Shown here: one piece after another, positions 9,408 through 16,894 of the stretch
Numbering within the stretch: the first letter of the stretch is position 1
How the letters are laid out: each line of letters begins with the position of its first letter
The notes under the pieces: model-generated
The model's database searches: none
Seen by the model: only the letters and a program-made list of their open reading frames with translations
Told to the model about the DNA's origin: nothing
Position numbers and translations under genes: made by a program
Origin: Peribacillus frigoritolerans_B
Lineage (GTDB): Bacteria; Bacillota; Bacilli; Bacillales; DSM-1321
Length of the DNA stretch: 64,000 bases
Direction: 5' to 3'
Assembly (NCBI RefSeq): GCF_044762665.1
Contig: NZ_JBIWES010000001.1
Location: 248,001-312,000 of the forward strand

Positions 9408-9835
9408 TTATTCTTTAACCTCCAATATTTATTTATCCTTTAGGGATATCCGTACTGCATATATATGTGCCTTCTTTCTAATAGGGACTTTGCTTATCAC
9501 CCATTTTAAAGGAAATCTTCTTTCTAATTTAACTATTTGTTAAAGCTGATTAGCTTTCAGTTGAACTACTTTCATCTTCTGATAAGCTCTCCGTTGAATC
9601 ACCCTCGTCGGATGAGCTTTCCGTTGAATCGCCCTCGACCGCTGCGCTTTCCGTTGAATCGCTTTCGTACGATAAGCTTTCCGCTGAATCGCCCTCGACC
9701 GATGAGCTTTCCGTTGAATCGCTTTCGTACGATGAGCTTTCCGCTGAATCGCCCTCGACCGATGAGCTTTCCGCTGAATCACTTTCGTATGATGAACTTT
9801 CCGTTGAATTACTTTCGTCGTATGATGAACTTTCA
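9160..9835. repeat. 30-bp tandem repeats inside the two serine-rich genes
   Basis: Units such as CTTTCCGTTGAATC followed by a variable GCCCTCGACCGATGAG or ACTTTCGTACGATGAG block recur every 30 bases, in two arrays (about 9180-9385 and 9565-9810). The unit is a multiple of three and lies in frame, so unit gain or loss would change protein length without frameshift. Confidence 0.85.
9408..9530 (-). promoter_or_regulatory. Conserved leader of the long serine-rich gene
   Basis: This stretch and 9850-9955 are nearly identical over roughly 100 bases, including GATAAGCAAAGTCCCTATTA, an ATATATAT block, GGATATCC and the TGGAGG binding site. The conservation beyond the coding repeats shows that the promoter or leader was duplicated with the gene. 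I could not match it to a named riboswitch. Confidence 0.5.
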
Positions 9836-9849
9836 GTTAAATATTCCAT
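9550..9849 (-). CDS. Serine/glutamate-rich tandem-repeat protein, short copy
   Basis: 99 residues, starting MEYLTESSSYDE and made of repeats of YESDSTESSS alternating with VEGDSAESSS. It stops after SSSTES and lacks the acidic and basic C-terminal parts of the downstream copy, so it is either a truncated duplicate or a variant. A TGGAGG site precedes the ATG. The leader upstream is almost the same as that of the long copy. Confidence 0.6.
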   Translation of the reverse strand: MEYLTESSSYDESNSTESSSYESDSAESSSVEGDSAESSSYESDSTESSSVEGDSAESLSYESDSTESAAVEGDSTESSSDEGDSTESLSEDESSSTES

Positions 9850-9955
9850 TTATGCTTTAGCCTCCAATATTTATTTATTAATTCTTTAGGGATATCCGTA
9901 TTGCATATATATGCGCCTTCTTTCTAATAGGGACTTTGCTTATCACCCATTTTGA
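9850..9955 (-). promoter_or_regulatory. Conserved leader of the short serine-rich gene
   Basis: Second copy of the leader described at 9408-9530, with about ten base changes and a few extra T/A bases near the binding site. Confidence 0.5.
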
Positions 9956-10545
9956 AGTAAAAATTCATTCATTCATTCGGAAATTTTTAGGAATCCATTT
10001 TACTTGGTCAAATTTATTAGATTCAAAGTTTTTTTCTCCTTGCATCGGAATCTTTTCCGAAGCTATTTTATTATTCCTTCATTTAGCTATGATTTCCCTT
10101 TAGCCAACCGACTACTGATTTCCCACTAGATTCACGAAGACCCTCGACAGTTTCCTTGGAGATGATCTCACCATCGTTAATCCGAATGAATTATCCATTG
10201 GCCCCTAACACCCCCTAAATCTTCCCCACTTCAAACATCAAGGGCAGTAAAGCTGGCTGTAAGATCATGATTACCCAAGCGCAATATAAAAAAAGCTATG
10301 CAACAATTATCTGTAATCTAAAAAAGAAATAAACACTAGGCCAAATTGCACAACCAATAACCAGAGAAGTGGAGATTTTCCGATCAGCCACTCCTTTAGC
10401 AAAAAACTTTAAATGAAGAATTATTCTAGTTAAGTTTCACTAAAATATGCCAAAGGTATTATAAAATAGCAAAATATACTATTCTTTTACTATGAAATTA
10501 AATATAATAGATGAAGTGGTTACAAAAAGAGGAAGGAAGTAAACT
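9956..10545. other. Non-coding region before the LCP gene
   Basis: No open frame of credible composition. A TATAAT at 10503-10508 is a plausible -10 element for the downstream LCP gene; the matching -35 is weak. Confidence 0.4.
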
Positions 10546-11475
10546 ATGAGACATGAAAAAAAGAAGAAAAAGAAACGGACATGGCTGAAGATAGTTGGTA
10601 TAATTGTCCTACTTTTTATACTAGCTGGAGGAGCCTTTGCTTACTCCGTATGGAATTCACTGACAAAAACCGTTGACACGATGCATACACCAATAGACCG
10701 TACCACGGATAAACGAACGAAAGACCTTGCACTCTCAGATCAGGAGCCCTTCTCAATGCTCATGCTCGGTGTCGATGAACGTGATGGCGACAAAGGCCGT
10801 TCAGATACAATGATCGTCTTGACAGTCAATCCACAAAACAAATCGGTCAAAATGCTAAGCATTCCGCGTGATACACGGACGGAGATCGTCGGTCATGGGA
10901 CACAAGATAAAATCAACCATGCATTTGCCTTCGGGGGCGCGAAAATGTCCATGGATACCGTTGAAAACTTCCTGGATATCCCAATCGACTATTATATGAA
11001 GATCAATATGGAAGGCTTTAAGGATATCGTTGACGCAGTCGGCGGCGTGACCGTGCAAAACGATTTGGACTTCACTTATGAAGGCGTCCATTTTGCAAAG
11101 GGAAGCATTAATCTTAATGGAGAAGATGCACTTAAATATTCGCGAATGAGGTATGAAGATCCTAACGGTGATTATGGCCGTCAATCCAGACAACGTGCCA
11201 TCATCGAGGCCGTCATCAAGGAAGGCGCTAGCCTTTCATCGCTGACAAAATATGATGATGTTTTCGATGCATTAAGTAAAAATATCCAAACGAATTTGAC
11301 GTTTGATGACATGATGGACATCCAAAAGAACTACAGGGACGCAAGCAAAAGCATAACCCAAGCAACCATTCCAGGAAATGGAACGAAAATCGACGGAGTC
11401 TACTATAATATTGTGTCGGATGAAGAAAAAGAAAAGGTTCAATCCGAATTAAAAGAACAATTATCCATCAAATAA
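10546..11475 (+). CDS. LytR-CpsA-Psr (LCP) family cell-wall polymer ligase
   Basis: 309 residues. A lysine-rich cytoplasmic tip is followed by one transmembrane helix (about 13-36) and an extracellular LCP domain. The conserved FSMLMLGVDERDGDKGRSDTM and MLSIPRDTR motifs hold the Asp/Arg residues that bind the polyprenyl-pyrophosphate substrate. LCP proteins transfer teichoic acid or other glycopolymers from the lipid carrier to peptidoglycan. GGAAGGAAG precedes the ATG. It stands alone between two non-coding stretches, so its polymer is not told by context; the eps cluster 16 kb away is one option. Confidence 0.93.
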   Translation: MRHEKKKKKKRTWLKIVGIIVLLFILAGGAFAYSVWNSLTKTVDTMHTPIDRTTDKRTKDLALSDQEPFSMLMLGVDERDGDKGRSDTMIVLTVNPQNKSVKMLSIPRDTRTEIVGHGTQDKINHAFAFGGAKMSMDTVENFLDIPIDYYMKINMEGFKDIVDAVGGVTVQNDLDFTYEGVHFAKGSINLNGEDALKYSRMRYEDPNGDYGRQSRQRAIIEAVIKEGASLSSLTKYDDVFDALSKNIQTNLTFDDMMDIQKNYRDASKSITQATIPGNGTKIDGVYYNIVSDEEKEKVQSELKEQLSIK

Positions 11476-11488
11476 GAAAAAATGTAAG

Positions 11489-11523
11489 AGCTGTCCGGAC
11501 CCGCATCCTGACAGCTTTTTCAT
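11489..11523 (+). terminator. Terminator of the LCP gene
   Basis: AGCTGTC and GACAGCT pair around a 14-base loop and run into TTTTTC. Confidence 0.85.
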
Positions 11524-11753
11524 TTTCCACATCCAATATTCTGACAAAAAACGAACACCAATTGTAGAGATTTGTTGGAATATTTGTTGTTTATTAGGCA
11601 TAAAAAGACGGTATAATCTAATATGAGCTGACAATTCCATCTTCCCCTTGCCCCTATCATCACTTGACACTAATTATTCTTTGGACCCGGAATTCCATCA
11701 ACCATCATTCATCAACTATAATAAATGATCTTAAACAAAAGGAGTGGATTTAA

Positions 11754-11855
11754 ATGAAAATCAAAGCAGGCAGCTGGGCTATGCTAAGCAAACAGGACAA
11801 AATGTTTATTCTGAAAGCCATCAGTGACCGTTCAAGAATGAAATATGTTTCATGA
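11754..11855 (+). CDS. 33-residue small ORF, function unknown
   Basis: A short frame starting MKIKAGSWAMLSKQDK and ending RSRMKYVS, rich in Lys and Met and without a membrane segment. AAAAGGAGTGG lies nine bases before the ATG, better than for many long genes here, which is the main reason to call it. An inverted repeat follows. I do not recognise the sequence. Confidence 0.5.
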   Translation: MKIKAGSWAMLSKQDKMFILKAISDRSRMKYVS

Positions 11856-11890
11856 GAAGTAACTCTTTTCGCCATTACATGAGAGCATCG

Positions 11891-11937
11891 CCTCTCCCTT
11901 TTCAATAAAACGAACTTGAGCCTGAAAAAGGAGAGGA
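11891..11937 (+). terminator. Possible terminator after the 33-residue ORF
   Basis: CCTCTCC with a T tract pairs with AAAAAGGAGAGG around a long (about 25 base) loop. The loop is long for a strong terminator. Confidence 0.35.
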
Positions 11938-12202
11938 ATCTATTCTAACTAATCCCATAGCAAACACCATTCGCCTTTTTCCTTTACGACATAGCAATTT
12001 TGTTCCAAAATAAACATCCCATAGCGAGAAATGAAGACCTGTGTAACTCTGGTATTTCATAGGCTAGTTTATGCTGCCTCCCAACCTAATCCAGACCCCA
12101 GTTCTTTACTTTATTAATCAGTCTACAAATCTATATACTGTGTAAAATATTTATTAGGTTCTTACTTTTTCTCCTCGCGCAACACAGGTTATCATTCATA
12201 AA

Positions 12203-12236
12203 CAACAAAAAAGAAGCATGTTATAGACATGCTCCT
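12203..12236 (-). terminator. Rho-independent terminator, reverse strand
   Basis: GGAGCATGT and ACATGCTTC pair around a five-base loop and are followed on the reverse strand by TTTTTTG. It could serve the hypothetical gene at 12419-12703. Confidence 0.6.
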
Positions 12237-12418
12237 TCATAATATGTAGCCCTATGAGTTCTTCAGATTCAATGGCGGCTTCTTCATCGAAACAAGAAAA
12301 GAAGCTTCCTAGCAAACGCCAAACATGTCCAGCATGGCATCCTGCCATAAAGGGGTACGGCCACCGGTTAGTTTCCAATCACCCAAAATCAATAAGATTG
12401 TGACGAAGTATCTACGAA

Positions 12419-12703
12419 TCATATACTACCAGGTTCTTCAATGATCCCGCTTAATTTCTCCTTAATCTCTTCCACAAGTTCATTTACTGTAATATCCTGA
12501 CCAGACTCTCCTTTTGCAAAAGTGTCTTTTAAAATATCAAAAAAATCCATTTGAAATTTCCACTCCAATATATAATTGAGCCACCATTCATACTGTTGTC
12601 CTAATCCTTTTTTCAAAAATAAGGAATATAGCTCACTTATTTGATAATCACATATATAGTAGGGATTGGCAAGAGGAAACTCGTTTAGCAATAGAGAATT
12701 CAC
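12419..12703 (-). CDS. Hypothetical acidic protein, possibly N-terminally truncated
   Basis: 94 residues, with credible protein-like composition (YYICDYQISELYSLF, then EWWLNYILEWKFQMDFFD and the helical C-terminus NELVEEIKEKL). The only start is a GTG without a ribosome binding site and a TAA lies three codons upstream, so it may be a gene fragment. Small acidic proteins of this kind include immunity proteins, but nothing here proves that. Confidence 0.4.
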   Translation of the reverse strand: MNSLLLNEFPLANPYYICDYQISELYSLFLKKGLGQQYEWWLNYILEWKFQMDFFDILKDTFAKGESGQDITVNELVEEIKEKLSGIIEEPGSI

Positions 12704-12777
12704 AGAAAATTAACAATTACTAAACATTAGTAGAAAGGAATACTAGTAAAACTAAATTATTTATGTGATTTAAAGAA

Positions 12778-12803
12778 AACAAAAAAAGGCCGATTCCTCA
12801 GCC
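12778..12803 (-). terminator. Terminator of the 45-residue membrane peptide gene
   Basis: On the reverse strand GGCTGA-GGAA-TCGGCC forms a short stem with a GGAA loop followed by TTTTTTT. Confidence 0.65.
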
Positions 12804-12818
12804 CCTCGACACTCCATA

Positions 12819-12956
12819 TTATGCTTGTCCCATAAAATAAGTCATTAATGAAATCAATACTAAAGTAATAGTAATATAAGTCCCTATAAAAATTTTCTTG
12901 CTTCTCTGTTTCTTTTCATAAACTTCCTCGAACGTAATAAATTTGTTTTTTGTCAT
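12819..12956 (-). CDS. 45-residue single-span membrane peptide
   Basis: The frame starts MTKNKFITFEEVYEKK, then a basic segment (QRSKK) and one hydrophobic helix (about 22-43) ending GQA. AAGGAGATT lies just before the ATG and a good terminator follows, so I regard it as a real gene. No family recognised. Confidence 0.6.
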   Translation of the reverse strand: MTKNKFITFEEVYEKKQRSKKIFIGTYITITLVLISLMTYFMGQA

Positions 12957-13207
12957 CAAATAATCTCCTTATATTTTGATGGCTGCTATCTGACATCGCC
13001 TTTGCGAAGTCCCTTTGCTTGATCTCTATAATTAGTATCGGCACATAACCAAAAATCCTTAAGTATTATTAACTATTTTTTTATAGGATATATTTCTTAA
13101 TTTCAAAGAAAGTTACGACTAACGCACTATGTATAATAACTAAATTCTATCATCATCCTGTTAAATCCTGCCTAGATATCATTTTATTTATCTAATTTAT
13201 TAAGCGC

Positions 13208-13321
13208 TTACTTGATAATAGTCATTATTATTTTTATCCAACCAATAAATGACAACCATAGTGGTATACTGAATAAAGTTCCCCATATTAATCCCTTTAT
13301 AAAAGCATTAAGACCATCCAT
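13208..13321 (-). CDS. 37-residue hydrophobic peptide
   Basis: The frame starts MDGLNAFIKGLIWG and is hydrophobic through to IIK, with Trp and Pro in the helix. GAGAGGG stands about nine bases before the ATG. It resembles small membrane peptides in general (toxin, anchor or signal type) and cannot be assigned more closely. Confidence 0.5.
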   Translation of the reverse strand: MDGLNAFIKGLIWGTLFSIPLWLSFIGWIKIIMTIIK

Positions 13322-13410
13322 AATAAGAATCCCTCTCAATTAGGTTGCAATTTTATTATTATCACCATGTTCTTTATTTTAGATACCTTTGTAATTTCCG
13401 GGAATGGAAA

Positions 13411-13439
13411 CAAAAAAAGAAGACTGTATAACAGCCTCC
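13411..13439 (-). terminator. Terminator of the SinI-like gene
   Basis: A nine-pair stem (GGAGGCTGT with ACAGTCTTC, two G-U pairs) is followed by TTTTTTTG on the reverse strand, 29 bases after the SinI-like stop codon. Confidence 0.75.
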
Positions 13440-13467
13440 TCTAACATAATTTTTATCCCCTGATATT

Positions 13468-13572
13468 TCATTTTCCTTTTATGAACTTCCGCACATCTTC
13501 AATAGATAATCCTAGATTTTTAGCCTCTAAAATTAGATAAACCCATTCTTCCCGTTCATTGTTAGCTTCCAT
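13468..13572 (-). CDS. SinI-like anti-repressor, 34 residues
   Basis: The frame reads MEANNEREEW followed by the SinI-type helix-turn-helix dimerisation stretch (EWVYLILEAKNLGLSIEDV, then RKFIKGK). B. subtilis SinI has the same pattern (EWVELMVEAKEANISPEEIRKYL), and binds SinR through it. This copy is almost only the interaction domain. GGTGGG precedes the ATG, and a class I c-di-GMP riboswitch lies directly upstream. The likely partner is a SinR/SlrR-type protein such as the one at 46756-47055; that pairing is inference. Confidence 0.75.
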   Translation of the reverse strand: MEANNEREEWVYLILEAKNLGLSIEDVRKFIKGK

Positions 13573-13588
13573 GATAAATCCCACCCAA

Positions 13589-13690
13589 CTTGTGGTAATA
13601 CAGCCGTCTTAGCATGTAGCCTTAGACCTGTAATTTTGCGTCCCTATTTTTCAATAGGTTTAATTTTCTCAATAATATTTCACATTATTA
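13589..13690 (-). promoter_or_regulatory. Cyclic-di-GMP-I (GEMM) riboswitch
   Basis: On the reverse strand AAACC-TATT-GAAA-AATA-GGGACGCAAA gives the P2 hairpin with its GAAA tetraloop and the invariant GGGACGCAAA. Next come ACAGGTCTAAGG and a second hairpin (GGCTACATGCTAAGACGGCTG) ending in TTACC. These are the hallmark elements of the GEMM-I aptamer, including the tetraloop-receptor arrangement. The 3' end lies 3-10 bases before the GGTGGG ribosome binding site of the SinI-like gene, so control could be translational. I see no separate terminator between aptamer and gene. Confidence 0.8.
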
Positions 13691-13840
13691 TTAACCAAGA
13701 TTAATAAATCTCTTGAATCCTATTTCCATGGTACTAAATAAACAATCTTGCCCTAAAACATTTCCCCTTAATTAAAACTATATTAATGTTAATTATACTT
13801 AAAAACGTAATAATAGCTCATAATATTATTCGTTTTTTTA

Positions 13841-13875
13841 TGTCATTTTTCAGCATCTTTCATCAAAAAATGACA
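13841..13875. repeat. Inverted repeat TGTCATTTTT / AAAAATGACA
   Basis: Ten-base arms with a 15-base spacer, about 150 bases upstream of the riboswitch. No T tract follows on either strand, so it is more likely an operator-like site or chance than a terminator. Confidence 0.4.
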
Positions 13876-14021
13876 TCACAATGGAAAAACGCTGTTATAT
13901 TGCGTTTTCTTTAAAACACTTTTATATAAAATAGAGATATCACCGCTCAAATTAACTCCCATTTACTATTCTGAAAAAATAACTTCCGAATAATTAATTC
14001 AGTTTTATTAATTCTCCTCAA

Positions 14022-14066
14022 GAAAAAAAGCCAGCATTACAAACCATAAGATGGGCTGTAACCTGA
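14022..14066 (-). terminator. Terminator of the lasso peptide operon
   Basis: A long imperfect stem (CAGGTTACAGCCCAT with ATGGTTTGTAATGCTG) is followed on the reverse strand by CTTTTTTTCTT, just after the transporter stop codon. Confidence 0.75.
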
Positions 14067-14090
14067 CTGTTCGTAAACTCTCGTAAATAT

Positions 14091-15890
14091 TTACACACTT
14101 GATTCCATTTGGATACCTAATAAACTGCTAAACATTCCTCTTTTTTCATTCGCTAACTTGTTATATTCGCCGACCTGTATGATTTCTCCCTGATCCATGA
14201 CCAGCACTTGATCGGCATTGCGAATCGTCGATAATCGGTGAGCTATGACGATGATGGTCATTTTTCCTTTTAATCTTTCAATAGCGGATTGAATCTTCGC
14301 TTCGTTCTCCGTATCCAAAGCACTCGTCGCTTCATCCAATACCAGGATGGCCGGTTTACGTAAGATCGCTCTGGCTAACACTAGACGCTGCCTTTCCCCT
14401 CCTGACAGTCGGACACCCCGGTCACCAATGAGTGTATCCAGACCTTGTGGAAGCTTACTGACAAACTCATCAGCTGCCGCGAACTCCAAAGACTCCCATA
14501 TGGATTTCTCACTTGCATCAGGGTCAATGATCAGCAAATTTTCCCTTATTGTTGCATTAAAGAGAAATGGATCTTGCGGGATATAACTTATGGACCTCCG
14601 CAGTGATAATAATCGGTCATTAGTAAGGGGAACATTATCTATTCTGACTTCGCCCCTATTAGGGTGATTCAATCCCATTAATATATCTATTAAGGTGCTT
14701 TTCCCTGCACCTGATCGTCCTACAATAGCGGTCATACAGTTAGAGGGAATGTGTATGCTTATATTTTTCAGGGCATATGTGCTCTCTTTTTGATCATAAC
14801 TAAAATAAACATTACGGCAATCCAACCCTCGTTTAATTTCAATAGGCATGATATTTTTATAATCGGATTCATATAACTCTCTTGCAGCTCTACATTCGTT
14901 TTGTAAATCCGACAACGCTTTAAAAGATGGAAGCGTAGATCCTATTTGCTCTAAATTTGATTGAATGCTAGTAAACCTTGGCCATAACCTTGAAAAAATA
15001 ACCATTATCAGCATTAGTTGAGCTGGCTGGGCCAAGAACATCTTTATCGAAAAAAACACAAAAATGGCAATTAAGACGGAAGATACAATTTTGAAGATCA
15101 TTTGGGACGTCGTATTTAAAGTCGTTAACTTGATTCTGTTTTTTTCCATTCTCTCACTTAAAGACAGAAACCAATTCAAATGAGAGTCCTCTAGTGAATT
15201 ACTTTTGATATCTTTCATTCCGTTGAGATGATCAGTCATGCCCGCTAAATAGGTTTGTGTAAGCTGAAAGGTTTCCTTTCCAATAGACTGAGACTTTTTC
15301 ACAAATTTCCGTGACGAAAAAATGAGAATGCCCCCAAAGGCTATGATAAAACTCGTCATTGGAACAGATAAATAAAAAGCTATTCCGATTTGAATCAAAG
15401 TAAAAATAAGAGAAGATATAAACTGTAAAAATAAATTTATCCCTGCACTTACATTGAAGGTTTCATTTGTCATGATGTTGATAATATCGGATTTCCTCTT
15501 TTTTAAGTAAAATCCCCAATTGACCTGCAGCAGACTGCCATACGCCTCATCCCTTAACTTTCTAACAAAACCTTGTTGGATTTTAACTCCCAAGATTGTT
15601 TGATTCCGCTTAAATACACTTTGTCCGACCATTAATATCACATAAACACCAAGTATTAATAAAAGACTGAGGGTTTCCGGAATTCCTGTGAATAATCCAT
15701 TAATCCAGCTTAAGAAAGGAACGTCATCCGTGTTTATGTCCATTACACCGCTCAATCCAATCAATGGGATCAATAAGAAAATTCCTACGCCTTCTAAAAA
15801 GCCTATTAAAATCATACAAATAAGATTGATATATAATATTTTCCCCGAATAATCATGTATTTGTTTCGTAAAAAGTAAAAGATGCTTCAT
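14091..15890 (-). CDS. Lasso peptide ABC exporter (permease plus ATPase)
   Basis: 599 residues. The N-terminal half has about six membrane helices; the C-terminal ATPase carries Walker A AIVGRSGAGKST, signature LSGGERQRLVLARA and Walker B LVLDEATSALD. As the last gene of the lasso cluster it is the expected D protein, exporting the mature peptide and often giving self-immunity. The start at 15890 (MKHLLLF) is chosen because GGAGG stands eight bases before it. It has no N-terminal C39 peptidase, as expected where a separate B2 protease exists. Confidence 0.88.
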   Translation of the reverse strand: MKHLLLFTKQIHDYSGKILYINLICMILIGFLEGVGIFLLIPLIGLSGVMDINTDDVPFLSWINGLFTGIPETLSLLLILGVYVILMVGQSVFKRNQTILGVKIQQGFVRKLRDEAYGSLLQVNWGFYLKKRKSDIINIMTNETFNVSAGINLFLQFISSLIFTLIQIGIAFYLSVPMTSFIIAFGGILIFSSRKFVKKSQSIGKETFQLTQTYLAGMTDHLNGMKDIKSNSLEDSHLNWFLSLSERMEKNRIKLTTLNTTSQMIFKIVSSVLIAIFVFFSIKMFLAQPAQLMLIMVIFSRLWPRFTSIQSNLEQIGSTLPSFKALSDLQNECRAARELYESDYKNIMPIEIKRGLDCRNVYFSYDQKESTYALKNISIHIPSNCMTAIVGRSGAGKSTLIDILMGLNHPNRGEVRIDNVPLTNDRLLSLRRSISYIPQDPFLFNATIRENLLIIDPDASEKSIWESLEFAAADEFVSKLPQGLDTLIGDRGVRLSGGERQRLVLARAILRKPAILVLDEATSALDTENEAKIQSAIERLKGKMTIIVIAHRLSTIRNADQVLVMDQGEIIQVGEYNKLANEKRGMFSSLLGIQMESSV

Positions 15891-16093
15891 TACCATATCC
15901 TCCATTTACAGGCCATATTTAACCGTTTTCCTCCATGTTACATGTGGTAAAGCGCGAAAATGGAAGGAAAGGAATTGGCTATCACTTTTCTAAAATTATT
16001 ATTTAATGAAGATATAAATGAGTATATGTGGGGTTAGTGACGCGTGGACTCCTGGTGAAAGGTTTTATTTGGTTCAAATAGAATGTTATCAGA

Positions 16094-16576
16094 TTAACTA
16101 GATTCTTGTTCTTTCAGACCTTTAATTACGTTCTCTTTAGAGAACTTAGAAACAACAGTGAACCTATCCATCACTTCAGCTCCCATTATGTAAAAAGGTC
16201 CACTGCGCAGCCAAGCATGTGCAATGAGCCCTCCATTATCACCTTTGGCTGTCCCTAAATAAAGAGTGCTATCAATCTCACGTTTTTCCAGCATCTTCAT
16301 AGCCGCCATTGCCTTTACAAGACACTGGCTTTCCCATATGGTGTAGCGGCTCATAATATTTATAGCCTGCGATACATTTGCTAAAATCTCTTTATCCTCT
16401 ATATTTAATTCATATGATGACTCTTTCATCTGTTCACCAAGTGTTGGGGCGACTTTTGAAAAGGAAATGCTTTTAAGGTAACGGGCCCTGCCTAATTGTA
16501 AAAAGGCTTCGATATACAGCAGCTTTATCTTGAAATCTAATCGAAGAAAAGTCTGAGCTTTCTTTACGATATTCAT
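16094..16576 (-). CDS. Lasso peptide leader peptidase (B2, transglutaminase-like)
   Basis: 160 residues, a transglutaminase-fold cysteine protease. The catalytic cysteine is C85 in ESQCLVKAM and the histidine H120 in LIAHAWLRSG. In lasso biosynthesis B2 cuts the leader from the precursor after delivery by B1. It lies 33 bases downstream of B1. Confidence 0.9.
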   Translation of the reverse strand: MNIVKKAQTFLRLDFKIKLLYIEAFLQLGRARYLKSISFSKVAPTLGEQMKESSYELNIEDKEILANVSQAINIMSRYTIWESQCLVKAMAAMKMLEKREIDSTLYLGTAKGDNGGLIAHAWLRSGPFYIMGAEVMDRFTVVSKFSKENVIKGLKEQESS

Positions 16577-16609
16577 AGTTTTAGCCTCCTAGACTAAAGA
16601 TTCATGATA

Positions 16610-16894
16610 CTAGGAATGGATGCTGACTAAGCCTTGTTCCAGCAATTGACTTAAAAAGTCCGTGACATGCTCTTTACAATCGGTTTGATCGACATTGTAT
16701 TGTGACTGTAATGTTGTAACTAACTCTTGAATCGTGATGGGTTCCTTCATTAACTCCCAAATTTCCCCGCCCAGTTCACCTAAATTATAATATTTACCGT
16801 TAGAAACGCTTAACATCACTTTTTCCCCATCCATGTCACTTACTATGTTTCCTGGACTTTGGCTATATTTCGTATCAAGTTGATTAATAATCAT
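16610..16894 (-). CDS. Lasso peptide leader-binding protein (B1, PqqD-like RRE)
   Basis: 94 residues with the PqqD-like fold visible as SDMDGEKVMLSVSNGKYYNLGELGGEIWELM followed by a helical part. This is the RiPP recognition element that binds the precursor leader through its YxxP-like motif. Its ATG overlaps the TGA of the kinase gene by four bases (ATGA), showing coupled translation. Confidence 0.9.
   Translation of the reverse strand: MIINQLDTKYSQSPGNIVSDMDGEKVMLSVSNGKYYNLGELGGEIWELMKEPITIQELVTTLQSQYNVDQTDCKEHVTDFLSQLLEQGLVSIHS

Noticed and set aside
9160..9810. Regular 30-base repeats that look like a CRISPR array
   Set aside because: The units are contiguous without unique spacers, are in frame with two coding sequences and encode Ser/Glu repeats. 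No cas gene is near.
9173..9860. Open frames in the other frames and on the other strand over the serine-rich genes (Leu/Phe- or Arg/Lys-rich repeat proteins)
   Set aside because: They are repeat shadows; only the reverse frames starting MEY have ribosome binding sites and sensible ends.
12196..12378. 60-residue reverse frame (METNRWPYPF...)
   Set aside because: It ends across a terminator hairpin, has no ribosome binding site, and the composition is not convincing.
13000..13060. AAGCAAAGGGACTTCGCAAAGGC leader block considered as a second riboswitch
   Set aside because: It has a superficial likeness to GEMM elements but lacks the GAAA-capped P2 and the second hairpin; no match to a class I know.
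13841..13875. Inverted repeat considered as terminator
   Set aside because: No T tract follows on either strand and no gene ends there.
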